64,000 nt of DNA, taken from positions 1,283,340 to 1,347,339 of the forward strand of contig MNCI01026937.1 in assembly GCA_015680685.1 (NCBI GenBank), read 5' to 3'. Source of the stretch: Gnetum montanum (taxonomy: Eukaryota > Streptophyta > Gnetopsida > Gnetales > Gnetaceae). A model generated the notes under the pieces. The model did no database searches and had not been told where the DNA came from. It saw only the letters and a list, made by a program, of their open reading frames with translations. This document shows positions 10,891-22,339 of the stretch, one piece after another (within the stretch, counting starts at the first letter, position 1; every line of letters starts with the position of its first letter). The translations under genes and the position numbers were made by a program.

Positions 10891-12645
10891 CCTTTCTTTT
10901 TAGTTCAAATACCCTAAAAATAGCCTCTATTGATGCTCAACCTTACCCAACAGCCTTGTAGCCTCAAACCATGGCCCTCCATGGCCTTAAACTAGTAATC
11001 TTATGGCTTGCTAACGCTTTAAACTAGAAAAATGACCTACTAAGATCTAAAACTAGTAAAATGTAACCATATTTGACCATGTTTAACCTTGTATTGTCCT
11101 AAACTCATGCATTGTAGCCTTGTTAACCCTATTTAGATACTGTTGTGGCCTTTGTTGCAACATGTTTAATTGGCTTATGCACTATTACCATGATATCTTG
11201 CATTATTAGCATTATTTTATCAATATTTATCAATTTTAATAATCTTATTACATAGGTGCTACTTGATGTGCTTATGTTGTCATGTAGGAATAAGCTAGGA
11301 AGATGAGGAAGCAAACTCAACTAGCCTTAAAACCTAAATAAACTCGTCTTGTGATGTTGTTAGACCAAATATCCAAACCTAAGCACTGAAACCATTCTAT
11401 TATACAACCATAACACCCTAAAGTAACTTGATGACCATTGACCTTGAAGCTAGAAACATCATAGAGGGTCCCTTAGCCAAAATTCCCATTAAGACCACAA
11501 TGTGTTGTTTATCATTATTAACTAGTTGCAATGAATTACTAATGTTGACAACTTTGATGATCTACAACAAGTGAGCCCACGTGACATCTTTTGACACAAC
11601 AAAGGAACATCTTTCAATGGTAAACTAAGGTCTTAAACTAGTGCCATAGTCTGTTATGACCTTAAACTAGCACCACGACTTGCCATGGCCTTACACTAGC
11701 AACATTGGTGACCTAGGAAGCTTGGTTTTCTTCATCATTTTAAATGAACTTATGTATTGTAACATGACAATGTGCTTACTTTGCTTGGTTTTCTTATCCT
11801 CTTGAAGTTGTTCTTGCAGGGTGAAGCCTAAAGTCATCGTGGAGGTGCACCTCATCATGGCAAGAAGTCATCATGTGACCTCAATGTGCAAGATTCGGTG
11901 AGCTTTTCCTATTATGCCAAGAGTGCTTATATCATTTTCATTCCATTACCATTTCCTTAAACCCAACCTCATAACTTGACAATAACCTTTCATACCTTGG
12001 ATAGTAATGATGATCTATTTTTACACTCATGCATTAGGATTGTATGACATTCCTTTGTCATACTCCATCTACAAGTCCACTTGAATGTAACACATCTCAT
12101 TCAGTGAAAAATCATTAAGACCATCGGATGTAACATAGCTCATTCAACAAGAAAGCTAGAATGAACTGGCCTTGGTAAAGAAACTTAATGAAGGTTTCAT
12201 TCTAAAAAGAAAAAAGTGAGGAAGCAAACTCCCAAGAAGCCAAATGGCCAATGAAGATTAAAAGGACATACTAGTGGCTCCAAACATCCAAAGAGAGGAT
12301 CTTAATGGCCAAAGAAACTATAAAGGGAAATTATGGTTCCTCAAACACATTTCTTGAGTAAACCACACTTTAAAACATGAAGCACTAAGTCCATTGATTA
12401 ACAAATATGTTAGTGTCACATTATAGACATGGTTTCAACACTTGGAAAGCATTTTTAGCCTTCAAAACCATTTCCCTATGACCTTACTACCATTTTATCA
12501 TCATAACCTTACTCCAGCATCATGAGCACTCTTCAGCATGGTTTGACACAACTAGATAAAGCGTAGAGAGCAAACATTGCTGTTGGAGCTATAGTGGTGT
12601 TTTATATTCTTTGTTGGCACATCTTAGGTCAATCCTCTAGACACC
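10891..12645 (+). other. Non-coding 3' internal region of A
   Basis: No coding domain recognised. It holds further GGCCTTAAACTAG-type repeat units (10970-11060, 11630-11700) and AT-rich sequence. The last 80 bp before the polypurine tract (TTTTATATTCTTTGTTGGCAC and onward) match the same place in element B (47758 onward), showing a common 3' end. Confidence 0.55.
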
Positions 12646-12661
12646 AACAAAGAGGAGTCAT
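12646..12661 (+). other. Polypurine tract region of A
   Basis: Purine-rich AACAAAGAGGAGTCAT directly before the 3' LTR; B has AACAAAGAAAGGCCAT at the same place. It would prime plus-strand DNA synthesis. Confidence 0.65.
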
Positions 12662-12974
12662 TGAAACACCACCAAAATTAAATGTTGTAGCCTTTGTAGG
12701 CTTCACCCCATGAAAGCTAAGGCTAGAAGATCATTGTAAATGTGAATATTGCAATCTAAGAGATGCAATTTCACATATTATATGCTTTTGGAGCAAAAAA
12801 TGCCTCATAAGTGGTTCAAGCCTCATCACTCAAGTGAAAAAACTCATATAATGTTTATATTTGGACTTGGGGGGTTTTGGNGCTAAGATTGACATTTTGA
12901 TGGGTTTTGTAAGGGGTATAACATATTCTATGCTAGAAACACCTGCATGGGAGTGAAAGTCACCTAACTCCAAC

Positions 12975-13226
12975 GTGGATGCATGGGGATGCACCTAACC
13001 TACCTCTAGTGTGAATGCATGGGGTTGCAACTCACCTACCTCCAGCATGGATGCATGGGACTGCAACTCACCCACCTCTTGTGTGGATGCATGGGAATGC
13101 AACTCACCTACCTCCAACGTGGATACATGGGGCTGCAACTCACTTACTCTTAACATGGATGCATGGGGGTGCAACTCACCTATGCTTAGCATGGATGCAT
13201 GGGGATGCAACTCACCTACCTCCAGT
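12975..13226 (+). repeat. 36-bp tandem repeat in the 3' LTR of A
   Basis: Seven units start at 12975, 13011, 13047, 13083, 13119, 13155 and 13191 with exact 36-bp spacing and a partial unit before. It corresponds to 2064-2316. Confidence 0.93.
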
Positions 13227-13446
13227 GTGGGAGATCTTACTCTAGCATGGATGCCATCCCCCCAATGTGGATGTCATCCTCCCACCATGGAAGATCTACC
13301 TCCAGTGTGGATGTCATCCCCCTAGCAAGAAAGATCCACTTGCCCTACCTAGACATGGAAAAAATTTCCAATAGTTTGTAGCCAAGTTATAGCCAATTTA
13401 TAGCAAACTCATAGCCATTTTTCAGTCCAATCCATGGCCCAAAACC

Positions 13447-13454
13447 TATAAAAA
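13447..13454 (+). promoter_or_regulatory. TATA box of 3' LTR A
   Basis: TATAAAAA in the same context as 2517-2524 (AAAACC before it, TCAAC after it). Transcription from here would run out into the O sequence. Confidence 0.6.
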
Positions 13455-13892
13455 TCAACCCCAAACATCATTTTGAGGTTCCACACTTGGGCATTTTCAA
13501 GCACTTAAGAGCTCTTGCAACCTCACACACTTGCAGTCTCTTGAACCTTAGGGTGGAAACCCTATGGCCTAGCAACCCCATGGCCTAGCAACCCCAGTTA
13601 TCCCCTAAATCTATGAGGCTTTGTCATCAACATTGGGCATTAGGGATCAGAAACTCTTAGTGTTATCCACTTTGGTGCCATAAATCCTTCACACCTCTCA
13701 ACCCCAACATAGTTAGCATTGCAAATCTAGAGAAGTAGCAGAGGGTTGGCAACATCAGAAATGGTAGAATGTCCAGATCGTGGAGTTGATTGCATTGACT
13801 TTAACGAATCCTGATCCCTTGCCCAAGTGAACCCTCCTACTCTGCTCTCAAGCATACTTTGTACACAATCTTTAACTCATTACTTTTTGAGA

Positions 13893-13898
13893 AATAAA
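13893..13898 (+). terminator. Polyadenylation signal in 3' LTR A
   Basis: AATAAA in GAGAAATAAAG, conserved with the 5' LTR; the likely end signal of the A transcript. Confidence 0.55.
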
Positions 13899-14144
13899 GT
13901 TTATAGGTTTGATTTATGTATGAATTAGATTAGTTATTTTTACTTTTAGTGCATTTAAATTTTTAGATCTACATTTACATTTCATTTCGTTACTCCTTTT
14001 TTGCATTTTCTAAGTCCTTGGGTGATCTACTAGACTATCCAAGACATCATGAATCCTAATTTTTGGAGGTCCTGGAGATTCTAGATTGAGGCTACTATGT
14101 CAAGACTTTCAATTTTTCAAAAATCAAATTTTTCAGTTGTAATA

Positions 14145-14149
14145 CCTTC
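14145..14149. repeat. Target site duplication of element A, right copy
   Basis: CCTTC directly after the 3' LTR, equal to 1807-1811. The next codons (GAA TGG ACA) continue the O polyprotein. Confidence 0.9.
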
Positions 14150-14610
14150 GAATGGACAAAGTCTTGTGAAAAGACCTTCAAAACTCTAAAATAAAAATTT
14201 ATCAAGACACCAATCCTTCAAGGTCCAAATTGATCTAGGCCTTTTCATATTATGATAGATACTTCTAAATATGTGCTTGGTGTAGTATTGACATAGCTAG
14301 ATGATCAAAAGAGACTCTACTTCATACATTGTGCTACTAGAAGCATCATCGGAGCACAACTAAACTACACCACAATAGAAAAGGATCTCATGCCCATGGT
14401 GTATGCACTTGAAAAGTTTTGACATTATGTTTTTGACTATCAGATTTATGTCCATATTGATCATAGTGCCATCCATTTTCTCATGAATAAGCCAGTAGTT
14501 ATTCCCAAAATGATCAGATGTCTCATGATTTTACTAGAATTTGACATTACAATGATTGATGAAAAGGGCATGAAAGATGTTATAGTTGATTATTTTTAAG
14601 GTTAATATGG
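14150..14610 (+). pseudogene. RNase H domain of O (decayed)
   Basis: RNase H would remove the RNA strand during reverse transcription. Readable stretches in order: the connection start just after 14150, DASKYALGVVL near 14250 (first catalytic Asp), GAQLNYTTIEKDLMPMVYALEKF near 14350 with the catalytic Glu, YVHIDHSAIHFLMNKP near 14450 with the third Asp, and EFDITMIDEKGMKDVIVDY near 14540. Stops are few here. It is the continuation of the RT at 930-1811. Confidence 0.85.
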
Positions 14611-14819
14611 GATTCCTAAGATCATACAAAACCACTATATGACTAATTCCCTAATGAGAATCTATTTACAAAGATGGTGATGGCTAGAGGCTCAATAAGG
14701 AAGTCATAAATAGATGAATATATGACTTATTTGACAACACAAGAGCTTTCTACTGAGTGGAACAAGAAGCAAAAATAAAAATTCCTTCACAAAGTAAAAA
14801 GATACATAAACATCAATGG

Positions 14820-15960
14820 AAATCTATACAAGATCTGTGCAGATGGGTTACTCTAATGGTATATACCAGAACATGATCAACAATGAATCTTACAAGATGC
14901 CCATGAAGGTCCATGTGGTGGCCACTATGTTGGGTGTAGAATAGCACTCAAGCTAATGATGGTAGGTTACTTTTGACCTACCTTATTCAAACACGCCCAT
15001 AATTTTGCACAATCTTGTGAGAGATGCTAGAAAGATGGGGGAATGATGGCCAGACATGAAGGACCACAACATTGGATACAACCACTTAAGCCATTTGATA
15101 TATGGAGAATAGATTTTATGGGATCCATAGCACTAATGTCAAATTAAAAAGTGTATATAATTGTGACCATGGATTATTGCATAAAGTGGTAGAGCTAGTA
15201 GTTATTAGAGAGACTGTATAGGTAAGACAGTTACTAAATTTTTCCAATAAAATGTGGTGAACAAATTTGGAATACCAAGAATGCTCATATTAAATAATGA
15301 AATCCATTTTACTGGTACCACTTTTAAAAATATCATGGAACAACTTGGGGTAAATTATAAGTAACCACACCATACCATCCCCAAGAAAATGGTCAAGAAA
15401 AAGCTACTAAGCGTGAGATCACTAGAATATTAACTAGGATGGTTAGTAGGTTTAGAAAATATTGAAGCAATAAGCTGAATGATGCTCTATGGGCTTATAG
15501 GATAACATGGAAACTGCCTATAGAATATTTCCCATACAAGCTAGTCTATGGTAAGTTACCAATGCTTCCAATTTAGGTAGAGCTACAAGCCTTAGCTTCT
15601 ACCAATCAACTTGATCTAGATTTGAGTCTAACATGAAAGGAACATCTCATGAATCTAAATCTCTTAGATAAAAATAGGCTAGGAGCACTAATGCACAATG
15701 AGATCCATATGAATTACTCTAAACAAATGCATGATGAAAGGATAAGATGAGTGTTGATACAACCAATAGATAAGGTCCTTTATTATAATCCTATCCGTGT
15801 TCCTTAAAAAGCCAAATTTCAAACACTTTGGAAAGGATCTTACCTTGTTTAGGTAGTTTATCCTTTAGGTACTCTACACATCTATCATCCATCCAACCCA
15901 CAGAAGCTCATCCTTGTCAACATCCAGTAGGTAAAACTCTATTATGAATATCCTAATGTT
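14820..15960 (+). pseudogene. Integrase of O (decayed)
   Basis: Integrase would join the DNA copy to the genome. The N-terminal zinc domain is seen as DAHEGPCGGHYVG near 14897 and HAHNFAQSCERC near 14993 (HHCC pattern). The core has WRIDFMGS near 15102 with the first Asp. A second block near 15280 reads ILNNEIHFTGTTF, where the usual second Asp is Asn, and PQENGQEKATKRE near 15384 keeps the Glu. The C-terminal end near 15850 (VYPLGTLHIYHPSN) resembles the GPY/F-type tail. Several stops and frameshifts. Confidence 0.85.
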
Positions 15961-17600
15961 CTCAAGAGATCTACCCAATTCACCCAACTTCCTTCTATTT
16001 GTGCTCTTTTCTAATTGACTAGTTTTGATAATAGTTGTGGGAGTATCTATCTAGATACAAAGGTACTTTCCTAAATTTTCATTTTCTTTTCATTTTTCTA
16101 CTTTCTTAATACATTTTCCCATTCTTTTATACTTTTTAATTTCTAAATAATTTTATACTTTCTTAACATTCTTCTTATTCTTCATTGATTTTTCATTCTT
16201 TTAGCATTTTTTATTCTTTTTATCTTTTTCATTCTTAATATCTTTTACAATTTTTCATACTTTGCTTTTATTTTACTAGTACATATGTTGTAAATTGTTA
16301 ATAAAACACACCAAGAAAAAGGCAATATGTAGTCCAATAAGGTGAAGATTTCTCTATGTTATCAAGTCATGAGGGATTGATTATTCTTACAGTGAGCCCA
16401 CAACATTCATTTGCCCATTCCATGTAAGAATATGTTCTTAACATGGCCATAAAGATGTTCTTTTTCTAATAAAACTAAGAACAAACTTGTGATCATTATG
16501 CCTAGATAGAAAAGTGAAGAACCAAGTGGGAAGGTAAAGGGTGTGACATCAAGGGAATTTTTGGAACCTCTTGGATCACTATTGTATGTTCTATCATGTT
16601 GCTAAGGTTGTAATAATATCCTTGTAGATCTAACAAAAAATGGAAGTAAGAGTACAATAAGTGTTACCTTACCATGTCATTGGAAAGACATGTTACCCAT
16701 GCCTAAAGGTAGTCCTTCGATAAGGTTGACATAACTAAAAATCAAATACATGCATAGAATAAATTTCTGGGGGTTCCACTAGAAAGACATGTTACCCATG
16801 CTTGAAGATAGGTGGCTTCTCAAAAACTTCAAAAAAAAAAAAAGTGCAATGATGATAAAATCCTCTCTTAGAAGAAAAGCTAAGTGATGATACTCCATGC
16901 AATGGTGGTAGTCTTATGGTTGTGAATATGAGACATGAAATAATGTGATGTCACTGGATGTGCTTTGTACTTAGTTTGAATTTAGAGTATAATGGCTACT
17001 GATTACTTTAACCACTAATAAAACACAAGAATTCATTATGCCTATGGTAAAATATCTCATGTCCTTATTCTCTGTAATCCTTTCTATAATCCATCTCACC
17101 TCACTATATAATTAATCATAACTTGTCATTTTGTATAATATATCTTAATTTTCCCAACCCAGTACTACTAACATGTGTGTTTTTGTAGATAGGTGTGCAT
17201 TACATTCAACTCCTTAAGTTCCTACAAACACTCTAAGGCATGGTTATGCATGGCCACTAAGGGTAGGAGCCTACTTTGGGTAGGATCCACTTGTGTAACT
17301 CTTATATTTCATACTTGGCAAATAATACCACATCATCTTGAACCTTCTAAGAACAACAAATGTTAATAAATACTTTCCTTAACATCTACTAATTTCGTTT
17401 ATATGCCAAAAGTTCATTCCCTTCTCATCCCTCTTATACATACTTAATAAACTTTTGTAGCATGAGATTCCTTTATAATGGACTTTCAACAATTTTTTCT
17501 CATAACTGAAGCATAATATCCACTCCAAGAACCTCTAAACATGCTCCATATCTTCTAGACATTTGATTTGATTCATTTTCCCCTAAAAATTCCAAATTTC
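15961..17600 (+). other. Spacer of O between integrase and env-position ORF
   Basis: No coding sequence supported. 16065-16290 is a strongly T-rich run with repeated CATTTTT and CTTTTTA. A direct repeat of GAAAGACATGTTACCCATGC occurs at about 16682 and 16781. An A-run sits near 16830. Such long spacers before the extra ORF are normal in Athila elements. Confidence 0.5.
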
Positions 17601-17619
17601 TTCTTGAAAATTTCGAAGG

Positions 17620-17690
17620 TGATATTGTAGCTACAATATCATATGTACGATATATGATCTACAATATTGTGTATATAAATTTAGTATATA
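17620..17690 (+). promoter_or_regulatory. Palindrome cluster and TATA-like site upstream of the O extra ORF
   Basis: 17620-17639 is a perfect 20-bp palindrome (GATATTGTAGCTACAATATC). It is followed by CGATATATGATC, ACAATATTGT and a TATATAAAT site at about 17671-17679. The same mixture of GATATT/GATATC motifs and a TATA box is found in the O and D LTR promoters. It may be an internal promoter for the ORF starting at 18262; this is inference. Confidence 0.4.
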
Positions 17691-17865
17691 TATGCATGGG
17701 AGTTAGCCATTTTTTCTCATTCCTCATTGTAAAGAGCCAAGTTTTTACCATTTTCTCTTTTAGCACTTTGACACACTAACTTCCAAAAGCCATAACTTCA
17801 CCCTTGTAGCTCAAATTTCGAAAATTCTTAAACCTTGTTGATCATAGAGCTCTTAATTTAGTCAT

Positions 17866-17897
17866 GGGAGGGGGGGTGCGGTGGGGCCAAGGTGGGG
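17866..17897 (+). other. Putative G-quadruplex
   Basis: Four G-runs on the + strand, GGG, G7, GGGG and GGGG, with loops of 1, 6 and 7 bases. It lies in the untranslated part between the palindrome cluster and the env-position ORF of O. Confidence 0.4.
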
Positions 17898-18261
17898 TGT
17901 TTAGTGTAATGTTGCTGAAGCTTGAGCTAAAAAATTCTAATGCCTGGAAGATATCTTAAATGGTAAGTATAAGAAAATAATAAGAATTTTATAATTTGTT
18001 AATCAAACTAAGGCTAAAAACACTAAAAAATCCTCTTAGTGTACCATACCAACTCTTTTAGGTCATAAATAAGAGCAAAACTAATAACTGTAAAGGATTA
18101 TAAGGGAAATAACACCTAAGGGGGTTCCTTTTTAAAAATTTTCTAACTTTGTAATCATGATAAGCTAAGAACTTGATCTAGCTAAGAATACAAGTATGGA
18201 AAAGAGTTATTAAGAATTGGTGTAAACATTTTAATAATTTCCAAATCCTTGTTGATTGTAG

Positions 18262-20610
18262 ATGTCTTCAAAAAGATGAGAAGAAGGAGAACTTTCATAG
18301 CTAGCAAGCAAAATACTAAGAGGTCAAACGGGGGAACAAACCCCACAAGCAAAGCATGCAAAGCAAGAGGCTCAATTCTTTAGCATTCATCAGCAAAGTC
18401 CTATTACACAACACTCTACCCAAGTAGAGGTAGAAGATCCACAAGTACCATAATAAGGATAGTGCCTCACATTATCACTAGATTGCCTCTAGGTCATCCA
18501 GGAAAGATCATCATGTCTATAGTAATTGCAAAGCTAAACTTTGGTCCATTTATGGAATTTTCTCTAGAAACAATAAAGACATAACTCCAAGTGTCACTGC
18601 TATGGCCTACAATCACAAGTAGTGAAGAATGGTACTGAGGAGAAATTTAGCAATTTTTCATAATAAGCAAGCCAATGCAACGGTCAAGATTGAGGAGGTC
18701 TCAGTATCTTATTCTGTAAAGGTGATCATTGAAGCCTTGAATGTACCCAATGAAGGAGCAAAGGTGGCACAGCTCTCTACTAGATTTGATAAAGATGCAA
18801 GAAAACTATGGTTTCAGTGAGCATATGGAAAAAAATGACAAGGATTACAATGAGCTAACCCTTGAAGAGAAAATATATTTCAAAATCATCATCACTTATT
18901 TCCTACTAAAAGGATTAATCAAAGTTCAACATATTCAGCCAAAGGAAGTGCTATATTAATGAAAAATTTTAATACAAACATTGCTCATCTCTACTTCCTC
19001 GAGATCTAAAGATAGTTTAAGGAGAAGAAGGTAGAGAAGCTAATACTTCCATTTCCTTACCTTATTAGGAAGCTATGCAAATGAGTTGGAATCCTAGGGT
19101 ATATCATTGACATCCCTAGGAAAGATTAGAATGTCTAATATGCAGAAATGCTTAAACTAGTGCCTCTAAATAAAGATTAGGTAGGGAAACCAACATGTAT
19201 TAATGAAATTGTAGGTATTGCACTTACCAAAAACACTCTAGCTACTGGTCAACAACAATAGGTTGGGCCTAGCAATCAATAATAGACTAAGTAGCAGCAA
19301 TAGCAAAAACAGCAGCAGCAAGTTCCATTACCATCACTGTAAGATTATAGGCCTTCAATGAGTCACCTGTAGTAGATTGCAAAGACTATTAGTTGGGAAA
19401 CACGTGAAGAGACTAATCTTTACAAGGTCATAGACAATGCAATTAGGCCCACAATTTCCACAAATCCTACTAGTGGACAAATCTCATTGTAGTCAGTACA
19501 AGGGAATGAATGGTTATAATAGATTTTCAAGAATGTTGCATCATTCCAAGTGGTGCTATAAATTGGAAAAGAAGCCATGGTCATGATTATGCAACACCAT
19601 AATGCAGTGGAAGCTACAGAAGTGATCATCGATCACATAAAAGAATCCTGTAATATTCTTGTTGTGTTGCTAGTAGATCTTTCTAGAGATAAAGATGCTC
19701 AAATGTTAGTTGGTACCTTGATGACTATTGTAGAACGTCATTGAAGAAATCATCCAGCAACTTCAACAGTAATTAGTATGGATCAATCAAGATATGAGAT
19801 TCCTAGCATAAGAAAATAGAATCCTCTCAATGGAGAAGGTATGCACCATTTGATACAAGTCTGCAATTGAGATAAGCACGTGACAAAATGAAGTAAAGAC
19901 GCATGAAAGTCTCAAAGAACATTTCTACAATCAAGTGGGTATGTACAAATAGATTAATGAAAAAGAAATCTAGATGGCTAAGATACAAATCAACTCAATT
20001 TTAGCATAAGATCTAGATTGGAAACTTGTCTTGAATAGCTTAGCTCATGTCAACCAAGTGAAAATAAAAAACAAAGACATATAGATAGAGAACCTACTAG
20101 AATACATGGAGTTAACAAACCTTCAGTATGCTAACTTGGCCATGTTGACAGCAGGTAGGCCTAAAAATGAGCTAGAATAGAAAGTAGTGGTTGTGTATGC
20201 ATTATACGAGAAGGAATTTGCTAATAAGAAAGATCCTTTATAAAAGCTACATGTGGCAAATTCTAAATTAGAATTGGTTAATGTCAGCTATTAGGGCTAG
20301 AAATATGTTGCAGCTAACCTAGTTAGAAAAATGTCAGATTATTAGGAATTGTGCAAAGTGGCCAAGGAATTTGAAGAAGAATGGAGGTAGTTTGCAATAT
20401 GGTATGTAAGAGCAAATCAAATATTTCCATAGTTTTCATGACCATGGAACATTCCAACTCCATCAAATATTGGTTAATTAGCATGGATGGTACATGATCC
20501 TAGAATGAAGGAAGAAAAACTTGAGACGTTGCTCCATCGATATAAGTTTCAAAAGCCTAATGATAAGGGAAAGTAGTCGATGAAGGAGCCACCACCACTG
20601 GGCACTTAAG
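18262..20610 (+). pseudogene. Env-position extra ORF of O (decayed)
   Basis: Athila elements carry an additional ORF after integrase whose role is unsettled; this is its likely relic. An ATG at 18262 follows a splice-acceptor-like TTGATTGTAG, in keeping with expression by splicing. A block at 18629-18820 (ATVKIEEVSVSYSVKVIIEALNVPNEG) resembles a fold common in plant retroelement extra ORFs. A Gln-rich stretch lies near 19290-19330. Later blocks near 19560-19740 (QHHNAVEATEVIIDHIKES) look helical. At least six stops and several frameshifts occur. I see no clear membrane segment. Confidence 0.5.
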
Positions 20611-20805
20611 CTACATCAAGCTATTCAAGTTGTCTTGTTTTTATTTTGTTTGTTGAGAAATTGTATCAAATTTTGTACAAAAACCACTATGGCATTCAAA
20701 TTCATATAAATAATTCATTAGCCATTTGTAGTCAAATCTAGCTTCAAATTTTGTAAAGCAATCTATCCTCATTTTGTTTTAACTTGAGGATAACTTTTCA
20801 ATTAG

Positions 20806-20816
20806 TTTTGGGGATA
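20806..20816 (+). other. Polypurine tract of O
   Basis: TTTTGGGGATA directly before TGATAAAGTC, the start of the 3' LTR. Confidence 0.6.
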
Positions 20817-21710
20817 TGATAAAGTCAATTTCTAGTCATCAACGATATTGTAACAATGATATTGCATCAATGATGTCATTTATATGATATCATAGTCCAT
20901 GCTATGTCATCATTAATACAATATATTGGGATGTGTGCAACCCTATAAATACACCACTTGAAAGCATGATCCATGAACTTTTCATTACACACCTTATCGT
21001 AACTCTTGGAGTTTTGTTTCATAGTGTTAGTAATAGAAGTGAATGCTTGTAGTGTGATGTCTAGTAGTTGAACGACATATTTATTCGAATAGACTGTACT
21101 TGGGCATAGTTTGCAAATGAAAATAAAGACTGAGATTACTTCACATCATTGTAGCATCCACTTAGTGTTTACTATTTTTACTTAAAATAATGTTTCCTAC
21201 TTTCTAGCTTAATGTTTTACTTTTCCAAAGCACTTTACTTTTACTTGTTTATAGTAAGTAGAATGAGTACAACTGATTTCAAGCACTTAAGTGTAATTGT
21301 TTGGTAAGCCCAGTAGTGTTATTACTTGGTATGCTTAGTAGCATAATGCTTGGTAACATAGTAATGGTTATGCGAAGCCCAAGGTGTGTATGACAAATTA
21401 GGAATGGATACTCATCACATAGGTTAGATTAGATTTACTTACCTATCATCACTTAGACTTAGCAATTACTTTCTTTTCATTATGGCTACACTTAGGAGCA
21501 TTACATGCCTTGAAACATAGTTTTCATACACCTCACAATGAGCTAAACCATATACTTAGATTTCACTAGCTCCATGTGGGAAGATAACGGTGTCAAATTT
21601 CAACTCAATTACTACCATACCAACATTGTCTATCTATGGATTATGATTGAGTTATGCATGAACACTCATGACTTGTATGGTTGGATGTTGGATAGTTCCA
21701 CCACTCAATA
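20817..21710 (+). repeat. 3' LTR of element O
   Basis: About 894 bp. The start is set by the polypurine tract. The end is set by aligning with the D LTR read on its own strand: both close with a TATGGTTG...CCACTCA stretch. Other shared stretches are GAAAATAAAGACTGAGATTA near 21120 and ACTAGCTCCATGTGGG near 21570. It holds a TATA box (20944) and AATAAA (about 21123). The mate LTR is outside the window. Confidence 0.75.
20845..20951 (+). promoter_or_regulatory. LTR promoter of O with GATAT(T/C) motifs
   Basis: Between 20845 and 20890 come CGATATTG, TGATATTG, TGATGTCA and TGATATCA, then TATGTCATC. TATAAATA is at 20944-20951. This is the same plan as the D promoter, though the motifs are more decayed. 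Confidence 0.55.
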
Positions 21711-22339
21711 GAAGTGCATCTGAATTTTATTAAATACAAAATTCTTTTACCTGATGATGAAATTAATTATGTGCAAAAAATTTCTTATTACAATCTTCCA
21801 AAATCATTTTACTATTGTCATCAGGAGGGTCATATATTTAATTCATGTCCTTTTATGTTATAAGAAAAGGCTATGCAAGAATGTCAGCAATAAGCTATTG
21901 CAAATGTTACCAAGATTTCTTCTACAAATATTATAAATCTTGTTGAAGATTTTATAGAGATGCTACAAATTCTATGATGATTTCTTCTGTTGACATTTCA
22001 ACACTTTGCCTACCTCTTTATTTTATTGCTATTCAATAGAATGTATCTTTGAGGAAGATTATGATGAAATCAATTTTAAAGAATTCTTCAATGATTAAGA
22101 GAAAACAAATATATGTTCCTAAGGACTCGTAGAAATTTATTATTAATTCAAGTGATTTTCAAATAGTTCTTCATAATAAAAAAAAACATCAAGAAAGTCT
22201 ATCTAATGATGAATAGATGAAAAATATTAAGAATGGCCAGAATGTTCAAGATATTTTAATTACTAATAAATTTTTTATAGCTATTAGTCAAGATATGAAG
22301 ATAATTTATTTTGATAGTGTTAATTCCACTAATAAGGTG

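Larger units (their letters stand above)
1812..14144 (+). mobile_element. Non-autonomous Tat-type LTR element A
   Basis: Two LTRs (1812-3218 and 12662-14144) start with the same TGAAACACC and are flanked by CCTTC duplications. The internal part has a PBS, a gag and a protease that align with those of element B, and a polypurine-tract region nearly the same as B's. No RT, RNase H or integrase can be found between 7560 and 12645; that stretch holds degenerate repeats instead. I infer a non-autonomous relative of B that used proteins supplied in trans. It inserted into O after O had landed. Confidence 0.88.
12662..14144 (+). repeat. 3' LTR of element A
   Basis: 1483 bp, beginning TGAAACACCACC and ending ...GTAATA before CCTTC. 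It carries the same order of 36-bp array, TATA box and AATAAA as the 5' copy. An N at 12882, inside a G-rich run, marks an assembly join; about 65 bp after it have no counterpart in the 5' LTR. Divergence from the 5' copy is plainly visible, so the insertion is old. Confidence 0.9.
1..21710 (+). mobile_element. Athila-like Ty3/gypsy element O (5' part outside window, split by element A)
   Basis: Domains run protease, RT, RNase H, integrase, env-position ORF, polypurine tract and 3' LTR, the order of Ty3/gypsy elements of the Athila group. Gag and the 5' LTR lie left of the window. The element is cut between RT and RNase H by element A (1812-14144). Its 3' LTR aligns by eye along its length with the LTR of element D (56181-57086), which carries an Athila-type gag and PBS; the lineage call rests on that. 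Every domain has stops and frameshifts, so the copy is dead. Confidence 0.85.

Noticed and set aside
16065-16290. Poly-T run as a LINE insertion tail
   Set aside because: It is a mixed pyrimidine stretch with no clean homopolymer and no flanking duplication; it lies inside the O spacer.
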